A DNA stretch of 64,000 bases from Micromonospora coriariae (GCF_900091455.1 NZ_LT607412.1:930001-994000), one strand, 5' to 3'; positions 36,263 to 48,780 are shown, counted from the stretch's first letter. The notes: generated from the letters alone by a model not told the origin. Program-made: numbers and translations.

Positions 36263-37866
36263 CCTGCGATCCGCTCCTTGCTGACCAGCCGGCCATCTGT
36301 GAAACAGAGCCGCCAGGTCGGCTCGGCGAGGGGGAAGTTGCCGTCGGTGTAGAACTCGCAGCCGACTTCCCGCGCACCCGTTGGCGGGGTGAGCGCCCGG
36401 CGGGGCAGATCGGCCAGATCTGAGCGCGCGGTGCCGGGCCGCATCCGGTCGAACGCCGACTCGTCCAGCACCGTGCCGGCCGTGGCGAACGAGTAGTAGA
36501 CCAGCGACAGCGCCAGCGCCAGCCCGGCCGGGGCGGCGAGCGCGGTCAACAGACTGCGGCGTACCCGGAGGCGGGCCTCGCGCAGCCGACGCTCCGCGTC
36601 GACAGGCCGCTCCACCCCGTCGACCCCGCTGGACACCACACCGGGTTCGGCAACCACTGCCGACCACGGCTCGGCGGGAACGACGCCCGTCGGGTGAACG
36701 GACAGCGGCAGTCGGGCCCGTACCGCGAAACCACCGTCCGGAAGTGGACCGGTGTCCAGGACGCCACCGGCCAGCCGAACGCGCTCGGCGAGGGCGAGCA
36801 GGCCGCTGCCCGACGACGGCGGGCTGGGCAGCGGATCGGCCGGCGGCTGCGCGTTCCGCACCCGCACCTCGATCCCGTCCCCGGCGGGGGCGAGGGTGAC
36901 GGTGACCGGGGCGCCCGGGGCGTACCGTGCCGCGTTGGTGAGCGCCTCCCGGACCACCCCGTGCGCGGCCGGCCCGGTCATCCCGGGCAGCTCCACGGCA
37001 CCGGGCGGCGCGTCCAGCCGCACCGCCATCCCGGCCTCCCGAGCCCCGTCCACCAGGTCGGCGACCGTCTCCCCGGCCGGCCGGAGCCCCGCCCGGCCGC
37101 CCTCCTCCCGGAGCACCCCGATGATGCCGTGCAGCCGTTCCGTCGCGGCGGCGACGCTGGTCCGCAGCTCCCCCACCGCCGCACGATGCCCGGGATCCAG
37201 GTCGTCGGCGAGCTCCAGGGCGGCGGCGCGCAGCGCGATCAGGCTGAGGTCGTGACCGAGCGAGTCGTGCATCTCCTCGGCGATCCGGGCGCGCTCACGC
37301 AACCGGATCCGCTCGGCGGCGCCGCGCTGCTCGCGCGCCAGCGCCTCGGCGTGCCGGTCGCCCGCGTCGGCCAGCTCCTGCTGCTGCCGGCGGTACCGGC
37401 CGACCAGCCACGGAAACACCCCGGCGAACAGCAGCACCGACGCGAGCAGGAACCAGGAGCCCGCCCCGGTGCCGAGCAACCCCAGGTTGAGCGTTGTGCC
37501 ACCGACCGCGATCACGCCGAACAGCACGGCCGCCGGGGCCGCCCGGGCGCTGCGCCGCCCGGTCAGGTAACTGAACACCGGGAGGCCGAACACGAAGTTG
37601 CCGTCGACAAGTGACCCGAGCACCACCAGCAGCAGGCCGACCAGCGGCCGACGCCGGGCCAGTGCCACCGCCACGGCCAGCACCGCCGGCCCACCCAGCA
37701 GCAACGCCAGGTTGTGCCGCGAATGCGGCGGGGTCAGCCTCGCGTACCCGATCGGGGCGGCGAGCACCGCCCAGAGCAGCACGTCCGCCAGACCCTGCCG
37801 CCGCACCACCCCCGACGCCCCGTCCGCCAGCCACCGCGCGATCCTCACGGTGGCCACGCTACCCAC
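36259..37866 (-). CDS. sensor histidine kinase with C-terminal extracytoplasmic domain
   Basis: 535 residues. About four N-terminal membrane helices, a coiled coil, HisKA_3 with [19 protein letters not shown] (His200), and a HATPase with [12 protein letters not shown] and [16 protein letters not shown]. Unusually, a further membrane helix ([21 protein letters not shown], about 440-462) follows the catalytic domain and leads to a 70-residue domain with two cysteines ([19 protein letters not shown]). That domain would lie outside and could sense ligand. The first start is GTG; later in-frame GTGs are possible. Confidence 0.9.
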   Translation of the reverse strand: MGSVATVRIARWLADGASGVVRRQGLADVLLWAVLAAPIGYARLTPPHSRHNLALLLGGPAVLAVAVALARRRPLVGLLLVVLGSLVDGNFVFGLPVFSYLTGRRSARAAPAAVLFGVIAVGGTTLNLGLLGTGAGSWFLLASVLLFAGVFPWLVGRYRRQQQELADAGDRHAEALAREQRGAAERIRLRERARIAEEMHDSLGHDLSLIALRAAALELADDLDPGHRAAVGELRTSVAAATERLHGIIGVLREEGGRAGLRPAGETVADLVDGAREAGMAVRLDAPPGAVELPGMTGPAAHGVVREALTNAARYAPGAPVTVTLAPAGDGIEVRVRNAQPPADPLPSPPSSGSGLLALAERVRLAGGVLDTGPLPDGGFAVRARLPLSVHPTGVVPAEPWSAVVAEPGVVSSGVDGVERPVDAERRLREARLRVRRSLLTALAAPAGLALALSLVYYSFATAGTVLDESAFDRMRPGTARSDLADLPRRALTPPTGAREVGCEFYTDGNFPLAEPTWRLCFTDGRLVSKERIAG

Positions 37867-37884
37867 GCCCGACCTGGGCGGACA

Positions 37885-37898
37885 CTGACGAAAGTGAG
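37885..37898. promoter_or_regulatory. TGACGAAAGTGA operator upstream of kinase operon
   Basis: CTGACGAAAGTGAGG, sharing TGACGAAAGT with the perfect palindrome at 33751. It lies about 20-30 bases before the kinase start and suggests autoregulation by the response regulator. Confidence 0.55.
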
Positions 37899-37902
37899 GT
37901 GT

Positions 37903-38628
37903 TCAGCCACTCTCCTCGGCCCAGGCCCGCCAGTCGTCGAGCACACCGTGCAGCGACGGCGTGAGCCAGCCCGGCGCGGAGCGCCGGAACACGCCCGGGT
38001 CCATCGCGCCGGCACCGGCGGGCACCGCGCCGAGCAGGTTCGGCACCAGGTCGGTGAGGTTGGTCCAGTGCACCAGTTCCGGCGTGTTCGGCCAGGCGCC
38101 GATCACCACGCCGGCGGGCACCGCCCGGCGGTCCAGCGCCTCCAGGGTCAGCGCGGTGTGATTGAGGGTGCCCAGCCCGGCACGGGCGACCACCACGGCG
38201 GGCGCCCCGAGCGACACCGCCAGGTCGGCCATCGTCCACGGCTCGCCGGACGGGCGCAGCCCCATCGGGACCAGCAGCCCGCCAGCCCCCTCGACCAGCA
38301 CCAGATCGTGCTTGTCGATCTCGTCACGGACGGCGTCCACGGCGGTGTACAGCTCCAGCGGCGGCAGCTCGGCGACCCGGGCGGCGGCCAACGGTGCGAG
38401 CGGGTCCGGGTAGCTGGCCAGGGTACGACCGGTGAGCGGGGCCGCCAGCCGGTTGACCGCGTCCACGTCCCCGGGTTCACCGCCGGCCGTACCGGTCTGA
38501 CCCGGTTTGACCATGGCCACCCGCAGGCCGGCGGCCTGCGCGGCGGCGGTGATCGCCGCGGTCACCACTGTCTTGCCGACCCCGGTATCGGTACCGGTGA
38601 CCAGCACCACCCCCTGCCACGCGCTCAC
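37903..38628 (-). CDS. bioD: dethiobiotin synthase
   Basis: 241 residues. P-loop [16 protein letters not shown] of VKPGQTG, and [12 protein letters not shown] identify BioD, which makes dethiobiotin from 7,8-diaminopelargonate, CO2 and ATP. GTG start (GTGAGCGCG) lies in a 59-base repeat unit that duplicates the spacer after bioF. Expected to be co-transcribed with bioF upstream. No bioA is present in the window. Confidence 0.95.
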   Translation of the reverse strand: MSAWQGVVLVTGTDTGVGKTVVTAAITAAAQAAGLRVAMVKPGQTGTAGGEPGDVDAVNRLAAPLTGRTLASYPDPLAPLAAARVAELPPLELYTAVDAVRDEIDKHDLVLVEGAGGLLVPMGLRPSGEPWTMADLAVSLGAPAVVVARAGLGTLNHTALTLEALDRRAVPAGVVIGAWPNTPELVHWTNLTDLVPNLLGAVPAGAGAMDPGVFRRSAPGWLTPSLHGVLDDWRAWAEESG

Positions 38629-38750
38629 GGCGCCACCTCTGCTCGCGACTGCGGGGCTCGCAACACCGGCTCACTCCTCGCGCTCACGGTGCCACCTCTG
38701 CTCGCGACTGCGGGGCTCGCAACACCGGCTCACTCCTCGCGCTCACGGTG
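38622..38750. repeat. 59-bp tandem repeat, 2.2 copies, in bioF-bioD spacer
   Basis: Units at 38622-38680 and 38681-38739 differ at one base; a partial third unit (CGCTCACGGTG) ends in bioF. Each unit contains GAGTGAGC and the segment GTTGCGAGCCCCGCAGTCGC on the reverse strand, so a stop-plus-start-like TGAGCGCGAGGAG is duplicated. I recall related GCGAGCCCCGCAGTCGCGA elements scattered in Micromonospora intergenic DNA. Confidence 0.85.
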
Positions 38751-39912
38751 CGCACTCGACGATGACGTCCAGGGCCCGCTCGAAGGCCTGCCGCGACACC
38801 CCGGCGCTGACGGTGAGGCGCAGCCGGGAACGGTTGTCCGGGGTGGACGGGGGCCGGAAGCAGCCCACCGCGACACCCCGGTCCCGGCAGTCGGCGGCCC
38901 AGGTCGTCGCCGCTTCCGGCCCGGGGGCGGTCACCGAGATCACGGCCGCGTCCGGCGCGGAGACGGTCAACCCGGCCGTGCGCAGCCGGTCGACCGCGAG
39001 AGCCACCCGCTCGGCCAGTTCGGTACGCAGGTCGTCACCGGCCCGGGCCAACCGCAGCGCGGCGTGCACCCCGGCGGCGACCGCCGGCGGCAGCGCGGTG
39101 TCGAAGATGAACGTGCGGCCGGTCTCGACCAGGTGCCGGACGAACTCGGCAGGGCCGGCGACCACCCCGCCCGCCCCACCGAGTGCCTTGGACAGGGTCG
39201 CGGTGACCACCACGTCCGGTTCGCCAGCGAGCCCGGCGGCGGCGACCGCCCCGGCGCCGGCCGGGCCGGTCACGCCGAGCGCGTGCGCGTCGTCGACAAG
39301 CAGCAGCGCGCCGTAGCGGCGGGCCACCGCGTGCAGCTGGGCCAGCGGGGCGAGATCGCCGTCAACCGAGAAGACCGACTCGGTGACCACCACCGCCGGG
39401 CGGCCCGGGGCCACCGCGAGCGCGGCGGCCACCGCCGTCACGTCGGCGTGGGCGGTGACCACGGTCTCCGCGCCGGAGATCCGGCAGCCGTCGATCAGGG
39501 ACGCGTGGTTGTGCGCGTCGGAGACGAGCAGCGTGCGGGGCTGGACGAGGGCACGCAACGCACCCAGGTTGGCCAGGTAGCCGGAGGAGAAGACCAGGGA
39601 CCGGTCGGTGCCCAGCCACTGCGCCAGCTCATCCTCGAGGGCCTGGTGCGCGTCGGTGGAGCCGCGTACGAGACGCGACCCGGTGGCCCCCAGCCCGTAC
39701 GCCGACAGCGCCGCCGCGGCGGCGCCGATGACCTCCGGGTGGGTGGCCAGGCCGAGGTAGTCGTTGCCGGCCAGGTCGGTCATGCCGTCGGCGGCGGGAC
39801 GCGGGTGCAGCCGCCGGGTCAGCCCGGCCTTCGCCCGCAACTGCGCACGGCGGTCGAGCGCCGCCAGCCAGTCCGCCACCGTCACCCCTTCGCCGCCGTC
39901 CGCGCCGGTCAC
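38743..39912 (-). CDS. bioF: 8-amino-7-oxononanoate synthase
   Basis: 389 residues, PLP-dependent alpha-oxoamine synthase joining pimeloyl-ACP/CoA and L-alanine. Seen: [43 protein letters not shown] and the PLP-lysine [13 protein letters not shown]. Divergent from bioB (210-base spacer) and followed by bioD. Normal length; no truncation. Confidence 0.95.
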   Translation of the reverse strand: MTGADGGEGVTVADWLAALDRRAQLRAKAGLTRRLHPRPAADGMTDLAGNDYLGLATHPEVIGAAAAALSAYGLGATGSRLVRGSTDAHQALEDELAQWLGTDRSLVFSSGYLANLGALRALVQPRTLLVSDAHNHASLIDGCRISGAETVVTAHADVTAVAAALAVAPGRPAVVVTESVFSVDGDLAPLAQLHAVARRYGALLLVDDAHALGVTGPAGAGAVAAAGLAGEPDVVVTATLSKALGGAGGVVAGPAEFVRHLVETGRTFIFDTALPPAVAAGVHAALRLARAGDDLRTELAERVALAVDRLRTAGLTVSAPDAAVISVTAPGPEAATTWAADCRDRGVAVGCFRPPSTPDNRSRLRLTVSAGVSRQAFERALDVIVECAP

Positions 39913-40108
39913 GCCGACACCCGCCGGGCGAAATTACCACCCGCCACCACCGGCCCGACGGATCCACTCGGTACGCGAGGTCGACCTGAACCGAACGTGA
40001 GCTTCGCGGCCGGTCCGATGCGACGACTGCCGGGTACCGCCGGAGCCCTGCCACGCCGGCCGCCCGCTCGCCCGGCCGGCGGGCCGTTCCGGCTGACCGG
40101 GGGGCCTT

Positions 40109-40122
40109 GTAGGGTACGAGCC
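40109..40122 (+). promoter_or_regulatory. bioB: probable leaderless bioB promoter -10
   Basis: TAGGGT at 40109-40114 ends eight bases before the bioB ATG and no Shine-Dalgarno sequence is present, so the message is probably leaderless. No BioQ-type TGAAC-N3-GTTCA palindrome is seen in the spacer. Confidence 0.4.
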
Positions 40123-41118
40123 ATGCCAGAGATCCTCGACCAGGCCCGCACCCAGGTCCTGGGTGACGGCGTCGGTCTTGACGAGGCCGGCGTCCTCGCC
40201 GTGCTGAACCTGCCCGACGAGCACCTGCCCGCCGCCCTCCAGCTCGCGCACGACGTGCGGATGCGGTGGTGCGGCCCGGAGGTCGAGGTCGAGGGGATCG
40301 TCTCGCTGAAGACGGGCGGCTGCCCGGAGGACTGCCACTTCTGCTCCCAGTCCGGCCTGTTCACCTCCCCGGTGCGCTCGGTCTGGCTGGACATCCCGTC
40401 GCTGGTCGAGGCGGCGAAGCAGACCGCGAAGACCGGGGCGACCGAGTTCTGCATAGTGGCCGCCGTCCGCGGCCCGGACGCCCGGTTGATGAAGCAGATG
40501 CGCGAGGGCGTCGCCGCCATCAAGGCCGAGGTCGACATCCAGGTCGCCGCGTCGCTGGGCATGCTCTCCCAGGAGCAGGTCGACGACCTGGTCGACATGG
40601 GCGTGCACCGCTACAACCACAACCTGGAGACCTGCCGGTCATACTTCCCCAACGTGGTCACCACGCACTCCTGGGAGGAGCGCTGGGAGACGCTGCGGAT
40701 GGTCCGCGACTCCGGCATGGAGGTCTGCTGCGGCGGCATCCTCGGCCTCGGCGAGACCGTCGAGCAGCGGGCGGAGTTCGCCGCGCAGCTCGCCGAGCTG
40801 AACCCGCACGAGGTGCCGCTGAACTTCCTCAACCCGCGGCCCGGCACTCCGCTGGGTGACCGCCCGGTGGTGGAGGGCAAGGACGCGCTGCGGGCCATCG
40901 CCGCGTTCCGGCTGGCCATGCCGCGCACCATCCTGCGGTACGCGGGCGGCCGGGAGATCACCCTCGGTGACCTCGGCACCCGCGACGGTCTGCTCGGCGG
41001 CATCAACGCGGTGATCGTCGGCAACTACCTGACCACGCTGGGCCGGCCGGCGACCGCCGACCTGGACCTGCTGGACGAGCTGAAGATGCCGGTCAAGGCC
41101 CTCTCCGCCACGCTGTGA
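40123..41118 (+). CDS. bioB: biotin synthase
   Basis: 331 residues, radical-SAM enzyme inserting sulfur into dethiobiotin. Cluster motif [11 protein letters not shown] (Cys67, Cys71, Cys74), YNHNLET, GLGET and [12 protein letters not shown] are all present. ATG at 40123 is chosen as the conserved start with a -10-like TAGGGT just upstream; the frame is open much further but only as antisense to bioF-bioD. Overlaps the next small gene by GTGA. Confidence 0.96.
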   Translation: MPEILDQARTQVLGDGVGLDEAGVLAVLNLPDEHLPAALQLAHDVRMRWCGPEVEVEGIVSLKTGGCPEDCHFCSQSGLFTSPVRSVWLDIPSLVEAAKQTAKTGATEFCIVAAVRGPDARLMKQMREGVAAIKAEVDIQVAASLGMLSQEQVDDLVDMGVHRYNHNLETCRSYFPNVVTTHSWEERWETLRMVRDSGMEVCCGGILGLGETVEQRAEFAAQLAELNPHEVPLNFLNPRPGTPLGDRPVVEGKDALRAIAAFRLAMPRTILRYAGGREITLGDLGTRDGLLGGINAVIVGNYLTTLGRPATADLDLLDELKMPVKALSATL

Positions 41119-41318
41119 CGGCCATGACGACGACGGAGCTGTGGTGCGACCGGTGCGGTGACCCGGTGGCGGCCGGCGACGCCCACCCGGGCTGCGCGTC
41201 GGCCCGCCAGTTGGAGCCGCCCCGGTACTGCGCCCGCTGTCGTCGCCGGATGAAGGTGCAGGTGCTGCCGGTCGGCTGGTCGGCTCTCTGCGTCGAGCAC
41301 GGCGAGATCCGGGGCTGA
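41115..41318 (+). CDS. bsaP: BsaP-like biotin synthase auxiliary protein
   Basis: 67 residues, Cys-rich: Cys11/Cys14 (WCDRCG), Cys27 (HPGC), Cys39/Cys42 (YCARC) and Cys59. GTG at 41115 overlaps the bioB stop; ATG at 41124 is the alternative. Size, cysteine content and position directly after bioB match the recently described actinobacterial auxiliary protein BsaP (Rv1590 in M. tuberculosis), reported to be needed for BioB activity and to bind an iron-sulfur cluster. The assignment rests on context and cysteine pattern. Confidence 0.75.
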   Translation: MTAMTTTELWCDRCGDPVAAGDAHPGCASARQLEPPRYCARCRRRMKVQVLPVGWSALCVEHGEIRG

Positions 41319-41322
41319 GCCG

Positions 41323-41829
41323 ATGCTGCGAGGGCGGGCGGTGACCCTGCGACCGGCGACGGTCGCCGACGTGCCGGCCCTCGCGGCGATCCGCGCCGAT
41401 CCCGAGGTGCGGCGGTGGTGGCGGGGCGGCGACGACCTGGTCGAGTCCGTCAGCGCCGACCTGGCCGACGACGAGCTGATCCTGTACGCCATCGAGCACG
41501 ACGGCCGGGTGATCGGCGCGATCCAGTGGTACGCCGAGCCGGACCCGGACTACCGGCACGCCAGCCTGGACATCTTCCTCGACCCGGCGGTACGCGGCGC
41601 CGGGCTCGGCGTGGACGCCATCCGCACGCTGGCCCGCCACCTCATCGAGGAGCACGGCCACCACCGGTTCACCATCGACCCGGCGGCGGCGAACAGCGCC
41701 GCCATCCGCGCGTACGCCAAGGTTGGTTTCCGGCCGGTGGGGGTGCTGCGCCGCTACGAGCGCGGCGAGGACGGTCGCTGGCACGACGGCCTGCTGATGG
41801 ACCTGCTCGCCGACGACCTGGTGGAGTGA
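41323..41829 (+). CDS. GNAT family N-acetyltransferase, AAC(6')-like
   Basis: 168 residues. Acetyl-CoA loop DPAVRGAGLGVDAIRTLARHL, then HRFTIDPAAANSAAIRAYAKVGF. The start GRAVTLRPATVADVPAL and the EEHGHHRFTIDP block resemble aminoglycoside 6'-N-acetyltransferases, but the substrate may be something else. Begins five bases after the bsaP-like stop, so it probably rides on the biotin transcript. Confidence 0.88.
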   Translation: MLRGRAVTLRPATVADVPALAAIRADPEVRRWWRGGDDLVESVSADLADDELILYAIEHDGRVIGAIQWYAEPDPDYRHASLDIFLDPAVRGAGLGVDAIRTLARHLIEEHGHHRFTIDPAAANSAAIRAYAKVGFRPVGVLRRYERGEDGRWHDGLLMDLLADDLVE

Positions 41830-41964
41830 GCCGCAGCACCACCGCGTCCGCCGGCGATGTCCCGATCCGAGGGTCACCTGTCCATCCGGCCGGCCACCGA
41901 CCACCGGCAGTGCCGGGTTCCACCTGATCAGCGGGCCGACGAGCCCGCCGACCAAGGAGGAACC

Positions 41965-43185
41965 ATGTCCCGATTCCCGTCCTGGCGGGAACCGCTGATC
42001 GCGCTCGGCCTGGCCGCTGGACCGGTCGTGGCGCTCGGCTTCACCCGCTTCGCGTACGCCCTGCTGCTGCCCGCCATGCGCGGCGACCTGCACTGGACGT
42101 ACGCCCAGGCCGGCGGCCTGAACACCGCGAACGCCGCCGGCTACGTGCTCGGCGCCGGCACGGCCGTGTTCTGGGCCCGCCGGCTCGGCGAGCGGGCCGC
42201 GTTCCTGGGAACCCTCGCGGTGAGCGCGCTCATCCTGCTGCTCACCGCCGCCACCGCGGACTACCCGGTGCTGGGTCTGCTGCGTTTCGTGGGCGGGGTC
42301 ACCACGGCTGTCACCTTCGTGCTCGGCTCGGCCCTCGCCGCCCGGGTGTCCGCCGGGGGTGGGCAGCGGCGGGCCGCGACGCTGGTGGCCCTGTACATGG
42401 CCGGCGTCGGCATCGGGGTGGTGCTCTCCGGTCTGCTGGTGCCGGCGGCGCTCGCGGTCGCCGGGGACGCCGGCTGGCGGGCCGGCTGGCTGCTGCTCGG
42501 CGGGGCCGCCGTGCTCGCGGTCGTACCGGCCCTGCTCGCCGTTCGCCGGATCGCGCCGGTGACCGGGGTCACCCGCGCCGGCCTGTCCCGGGCGGACCTG
42601 GCCCGGCTCGCCCCGACCTTCGTCTGGTACGTGATCTTCGGCGCCGGCTACGTGAGCTACCTGACCTTCGTGATCGCGCTGCTGCGCGACGAGGGGCTGC
42701 GCACGCCGGGGGTCGCCGCGTTCTTCGTGATTCTCGGCCTCGCCTCCGCGCTGGCCACGCTCACCGTGTGGGGGCGGCTGGTCAGCCGGCTGCCCGGTGG
42801 GCGGGCACCGGCGCTGGTCTCCCTGGTGGTGCTGCTCGGCGTGCTGCCGGTGCTGCTGCTGCCCGCCGGGCTGCCCGCCGCACTGCTCTCGGCGGTGGTG
42901 TTCGGCAGCGCGTTCATGGCCGGTCCGACGGCGGCCACGGTGCTGGCCCGCCGGGCCCTGCCGGTCGGCGGGTGGACCGCCGGCATCGCCCTGTTGACGG
43001 TGGCGTTCTCGCTCGGCCAGGCGGTCGGTCCGCTGGTCTCCGGCGTGCTGTCGGACTCCGGCGGGATCGCGGTCGGCCTCTGGCTCTCGGTGGCCCTGCT
43101 CGCCGTCGCCGCGCTGGTCGCCCTGCGGCAGTCTGATCCCGCGCCGGCGGTCGTCCCCGAACGGGAGTTCGCCTCCGGCCGGTGA
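41965..43185 (+). CDS. YbfB/YjiJ-type MFS transporter
   Basis: 406 residues, about 12 transmembrane segments. The N-terminus GPVVALGFTRFAYALLLPAMRGDLHW is the mark of the YbfB/YjiJ subgroup. Start ATG has AAGGAGG four bases before it. Substrate unknown. Followed by a strong bidirectional terminator and a convergent GlxA-type regulator. Confidence 0.9.
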   Translation: MSRFPSWREPLIALGLAAGPVVALGFTRFAYALLLPAMRGDLHWTYAQAGGLNTANAAGYVLGAGTAVFWARRLGERAAFLGTLAVSALILLLTAATADYPVLGLLRFVGGVTTAVTFVLGSALAARVSAGGGQRRAATLVALYMAGVGIGVVLSGLLVPAALAVAGDAGWRAGWLLLGGAAVLAVVPALLAVRRIAPVTGVTRAGLSRADLARLAPTFVWYVIFGAGYVSYLTFVIALLRDEGLRTPGVAAFFVILGLASALATLTVWGRLVSRLPGGRAPALVSLVVLLGVLPVLLLPAGLPAALLSAVVFGSAFMAGPTAATVLARRALPVGGWTAGIALLTVAFSLGQAVGPLVSGVLSDSGGIAVGLWLSVALLAVAALVALRQSDPAPAVVPEREFASGR

Positions 43186-43188
43186 TCC

Positions 43189-43228
43189 CGGTGGGTCTCC
43201 GGTCGGGACGCCGGCCGGAGACCCACCG
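43189..43228. terminator. bidirectional terminator, MFS/GlxA genes
   Basis: Perfect 14-base stem CGGTGGGTCTCCGG/CCGGAGACCCACCG with a 12-base loop between convergent genes. Confidence 0.85.
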
Positions 43229-43233
43229 CCGGC

Positions 43234-44220
43234 TCAGTGGTGGCCGGAGATGCCGGTGGTGCGGAAGCGGGACCGGTAGGCGCCGGGGCTGACGCCGACG
43301 TGCCGCAGGAAGACCCGCCGCATCGTCTCCGGCGAGCCGAACCCGACCCGCCGGGCCACCACATCCAGGGTGTCGTCGCCGCGCTCCAGCAGGTCGCGCG
43401 CCGCCTCCACCCGGATCCGGTCCAGGTACCCGCCCGGGGTGGTGCCCAGCTCGGCCCGGAACAGCCGGGCCAGGTGCCGGGGGCTGACGCCGCCGAGCGC
43501 TGCCATGCCGGCCAGGTCGTACGACCTGGCCGGGTCGTCGACCACCGCGTCCAGTACCCGGCGAAGCACAGCGTTGCGGGTGCTCTCCACGCTGGTTCGG
43601 ACGCTGAACTGGGACTGCCCACCCGGGCGCTGCATGAAGACCACCAGGTGCCGGGCGACCGCGCGGGCGATCTCCGGGCCGAGGTCCGCCTCGACCAGCG
43701 CCAGCGTGAGGTCGATGCCGGCGGTGATCCCGGCCGAGGTGATGATCCGGCCGTCGGTGATGAAGATCGGATCCGGGTCGACGGTGACCGCCGGGAAGTG
43801 CGCGGCGAGCTGGTCGGCCAGGTCCCAGTGGGTGGTGACCCGCCGCCCGTCGAGCAGGCCGGCCGCGGCGAGGGCGAACGCCCCGGCGCAGACCGACGCG
43901 GTCCGTCGGGCCCCGGCGGCGAGCCGGCAGATCTGGTCCAGCAGCGCCCGGTCCGCGGCCGCCGCCTGCCAGTCGGGCGCGCCCGGCACGACGAGGGTGC
44001 CCACCGGCCCGGTGACGTCGGGCAGCGCCACGTCGGCGCCGAGCCGGGCGCCGGCGCTGCTGACCACGTCCCGGCCGTCGGGCGAGGCGAGCACCGACCG
44101 GTACGCCCCACCGTGCTCGTTGGCGACGGCGAGGACCTCCAGCGGGCCGGTGACGTCGAGCAGCCGCACCCCGTCGTAGAGGACGAACAGCACAGTGTCA
44201 CCGCGCTTCGGGGCCCCCAC
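43234..44220 (-). CDS. GlxA family regulator (DJ-1/PfpI + AraC)
   Basis: 328 residues. N-terminal DJ-1/PfpI-like domain with the nucleophile-elbow-type TASVCAGAFALAAAG and RRVTTHWDLADQL; C-terminal AraC HTH pair (AALGGVSPRHLARLFRAELG and VARRVGFGSPETMRRVFLR). Such proteins sense small nitrogen or sulfur compounds and regulate catabolic genes. Convergent with the MFS gene; no clear target adjacent. Confidence 0.9.
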   Translation of the reverse strand: MGAPKRGDTVLFVLYDGVRLLDVTGPLEVLAVANEHGGAYRSVLASPDGRDVVSSAGARLGADVALPDVTGPVGTLVVPGAPDWQAAAADRALLDQICRLAAGARRTASVCAGAFALAAAGLLDGRRVTTHWDLADQLAAHFPAVTVDPDPIFITDGRIITSAGITAGIDLTLALVEADLGPEIARAVARHLVVFMQRPGGQSQFSVRTSVESTRNAVLRRVLDAVVDDPARSYDLAGMAALGGVSPRHLARLFRAELGTTPGGYLDRIRVEAARDLLERGDDTLDVVARRVGFGSPETMRRVFLRHVGVSPGAYRSRFRTTGISGHH

Positions 44221-44282
44221 GGGTCGAGCCTAGCCAGCCGCCGGAGGCCCCGGTACGCCATTGGGTGCGACGGCCGAGCCCC

Positions 44283-44828
44283 TCAACCGTCCCAGCACAG
44301 GTGCCCTTCGGGAAGCCGGCGGGCGCCCTCGGCTGCCCGGTGCGGGCTGAGCCGCCCGTCCGGCATCAGGTGCGCGACGGGCGTTGCCCGACCGAGCACC
44401 GCGACGTCGGCGATGAGCCGGCGGTGGCAGCGCCACCAGAGGCTCTCGCTGCACATCACCGCGGTGGTCCGCACGGCCACGTCGGCCAGCACCTCGTCCA
44501 GAGCCACGTCGAACTCCGACGTGCGGGTGTACGCGGCGTACGCCCGGAACGCCGCGACCGTCCACCAGGTGTCCGGCTCCGGCTCCCCGGCCGGGACGTG
44601 CCGGCGTCCGCCGAGGCGCGGCTCCCAGCGGTAGTCGATGCCGCACTCGGGCAGCCACCGCTCGAGCTCCTCCCGCCGGACGTCCGGGTTGGTGCGGCTG
44701 GCCGGGTACCGCCGCACGTCCACGACCAGCTCCACCCCGGCCCCGGTCAGCAGCTCTCCCAGCCGCACCCGGTCGGCCGTCCCGTGCCCGACGGTCAGCA
44801 ATTCCCGCACAACGCTGGCTTGCCCCAA
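44283..44828 (-). CDS. DUF488 domain-containing protein
   Basis: 181 residues with the DUF488 signatures: LTVGHGT, VDVRRYPASRTNPD, YRWEPRLGGRR and MCSESLWWRCHRRLIAD. Likely a soluble nucleic-acid- or stress-related protein; activity unknown. Starts 34 bases from the end of the cellulase gene on the same strand, though a shared transcript seems functionally odd. Confidence 0.85.
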   Translation of the reverse strand: MGQASVVRELLTVGHGTADRVRLGELLTGAGVELVVDVRRYPASRTNPDVRREELERWLPECGIDYRWEPRLGGRRHVPAGEPEPDTWWTVAAFRAYAAYTRTSEFDVALDEVLADVAVRTTAVMCSESLWWRCHRRLIADVAVLGRATPVAHLMPDGRLSPHRAAEGARRLPEGHLCWDG

Positions 44829-44861
44829 ATCCCGCCGGGTTATCCCTGGCCGCGGTTCCCG

Positions 44862-47654
<2,793 letters not shown>

Positions 47655-48395
47655 ATGCCACAGCGTCGGCGCCTGGCGCGCGCGGCCATCTGCACGGCCG
47701 CCGCCACGGCCGGTCTCGCTCTCGCCACCCCGGCGTGGGCGGTCGCCACGTCGGTTCCGCTCAACCCGGCTCACGTGGACTCCACCGCGGCGACCTTCCC
47801 TGGCAAGGACTGCAACGACGACCGGTTCGACAGCCTGCCCGCCGGCTACGACGGCTGGCACTTCGTCCTTCCTCAGGGCAAGCCGTCCAGCAGCTTCGAG
47901 TCGCTCACCCTGACCTTCAGCAACGGGTCCACCGCGGTCACCGTGCAGGTGCCGGACAGCACCGACGCCTACCCGGACTACTTCTACTCGGCCGGCGGCA
48001 AGCAGATGCACGCCTACCTCTTCACCCCGGCCGGGTGGAAGCTGACCGGCGGCAGCGCCGAGGTCACCAACGCGGTCGACAAGTTCAACCTGAGCCACAC
48101 CTGTGCCGGCACCATCGCGACACAGTCCCCGAGCCCCACGCCGTCGACGTCGGTCTCGCCGACTACGTCAGTCTCGCCGTCGAAGTCGGTTTCCCCGTCG
48201 GACTCGACCACCTCCACGGGCTCGGGCTCGCCCTCGGCGAGCACGGGCGGCAACGGTGGCAGCGACACCGAGGGCGGCCTGCCCCTGACCGGTGTGGCCA
48301 CGACCAGCATCGCGCTGGGTGGCGTCGCCCTGATCGGCGGTGGCGCCCTGCTGATGATGCGGCGCCGTCGCGACCGGATCACCTTCACCAGCTGA
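47655..48395 (+). CDS. LPxTG-anchored secreted cell-wall protein
   Basis: 246 residues. Signal peptide (RRRLARAAICTAAATAGLALA, cut after AWA), an ectodomain of about 125 residues with two cysteines (KDCNDDRF, SHTCAG), a Ser/Thr/Pro stalk (about 150-200), the sorting signal GLPLTG, a hydrophobic helix and RRRRDR. The LPLTG form suits a class E sortase. ATG preceded by GGAGGAAT. Ectodomain function unknown; similar proteins decorate actinomycete walls. Confidence 0.88.
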   Translation: MPQRRRLARAAICTAAATAGLALATPAWAVATSVPLNPAHVDSTAATFPGKDCNDDRFDSLPAGYDGWHFVLPQGKPSSSFESLTLTFSNGSTAVTVQVPDSTDAYPDYFYSAGGKQMHAYLFTPAGWKLTGGSAEVTNAVDKFNLSHTCAGTIATQSPSPTPSTSVSPTTSVSPSKSVSPSDSTTSTGSGSPSASTGGNGGSDTEGGLPLTGVATTSIALGGVALIGGGALLMMRRRRDRITFTS

Positions 48396-48409
48396 CCCCG
48401 CACGACGCC

Positions 48410-48446
48410 GCGGCCGGCCGCCGGACCCTGTCCGGTGGCCGGCCGC
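48410..48446 (+). terminator. terminator after LPxTG gene
   Basis: 17-base stem GCGGCCGGCCGCCGGAC/GTCCGGTGGCCGGCCGC with one G-T pair and a CCT loop, 15 bases after the stop. Confidence 0.8.
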
Positions 48447-48780
48447 GACCCGTTTCCTCCGCCGGCCGGCACGTCCGCACCACTGCCGAGGTGAACACCA
48501 CTCTGGACGATTGATCCGTTGCGGGCGCCCATCCGTACCGACGGGTAACCCGGTCGACGGCGCCCGAAGGAAGCTCACATTATCGAAGTCAACCGATCGA
48601 TGGTCGGCGTACGCGCAGTTCAAGGTGATCCGGGGCGCACGCGGCGCCCAGCGAGAGGGCTCGTGGGCGTCCAGCCAGACAAACGTACTGTTGCTGACCC
48701 GCTACCCGGCGCGGGACAGTACCGATCACCAGCGGTGCCATCGACGCCGCCGCTCCCCGGTCAACCCTGAGGAGAACGCG
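48447..48780. other. gene-free stretch before aldehyde dehydrogenase
   Basis: About 330 bases without a credible gene; it includes an AT-richer patch near 48580-48600. GTACTGT (48685) and ACAGTAC (48716) form separated inverted arms enclosing CCCGC/GCGGG, a possible operator or stem about 60 bases before the start. Confidence 0.4.

Noticed and set aside
39913..40122. BioQ-type operator TGAAC-N3-GTTCA in the bioF-bioB spacer
   Set aside because: Only TGAACCGAACGTGA is present; the second arm does not pair.
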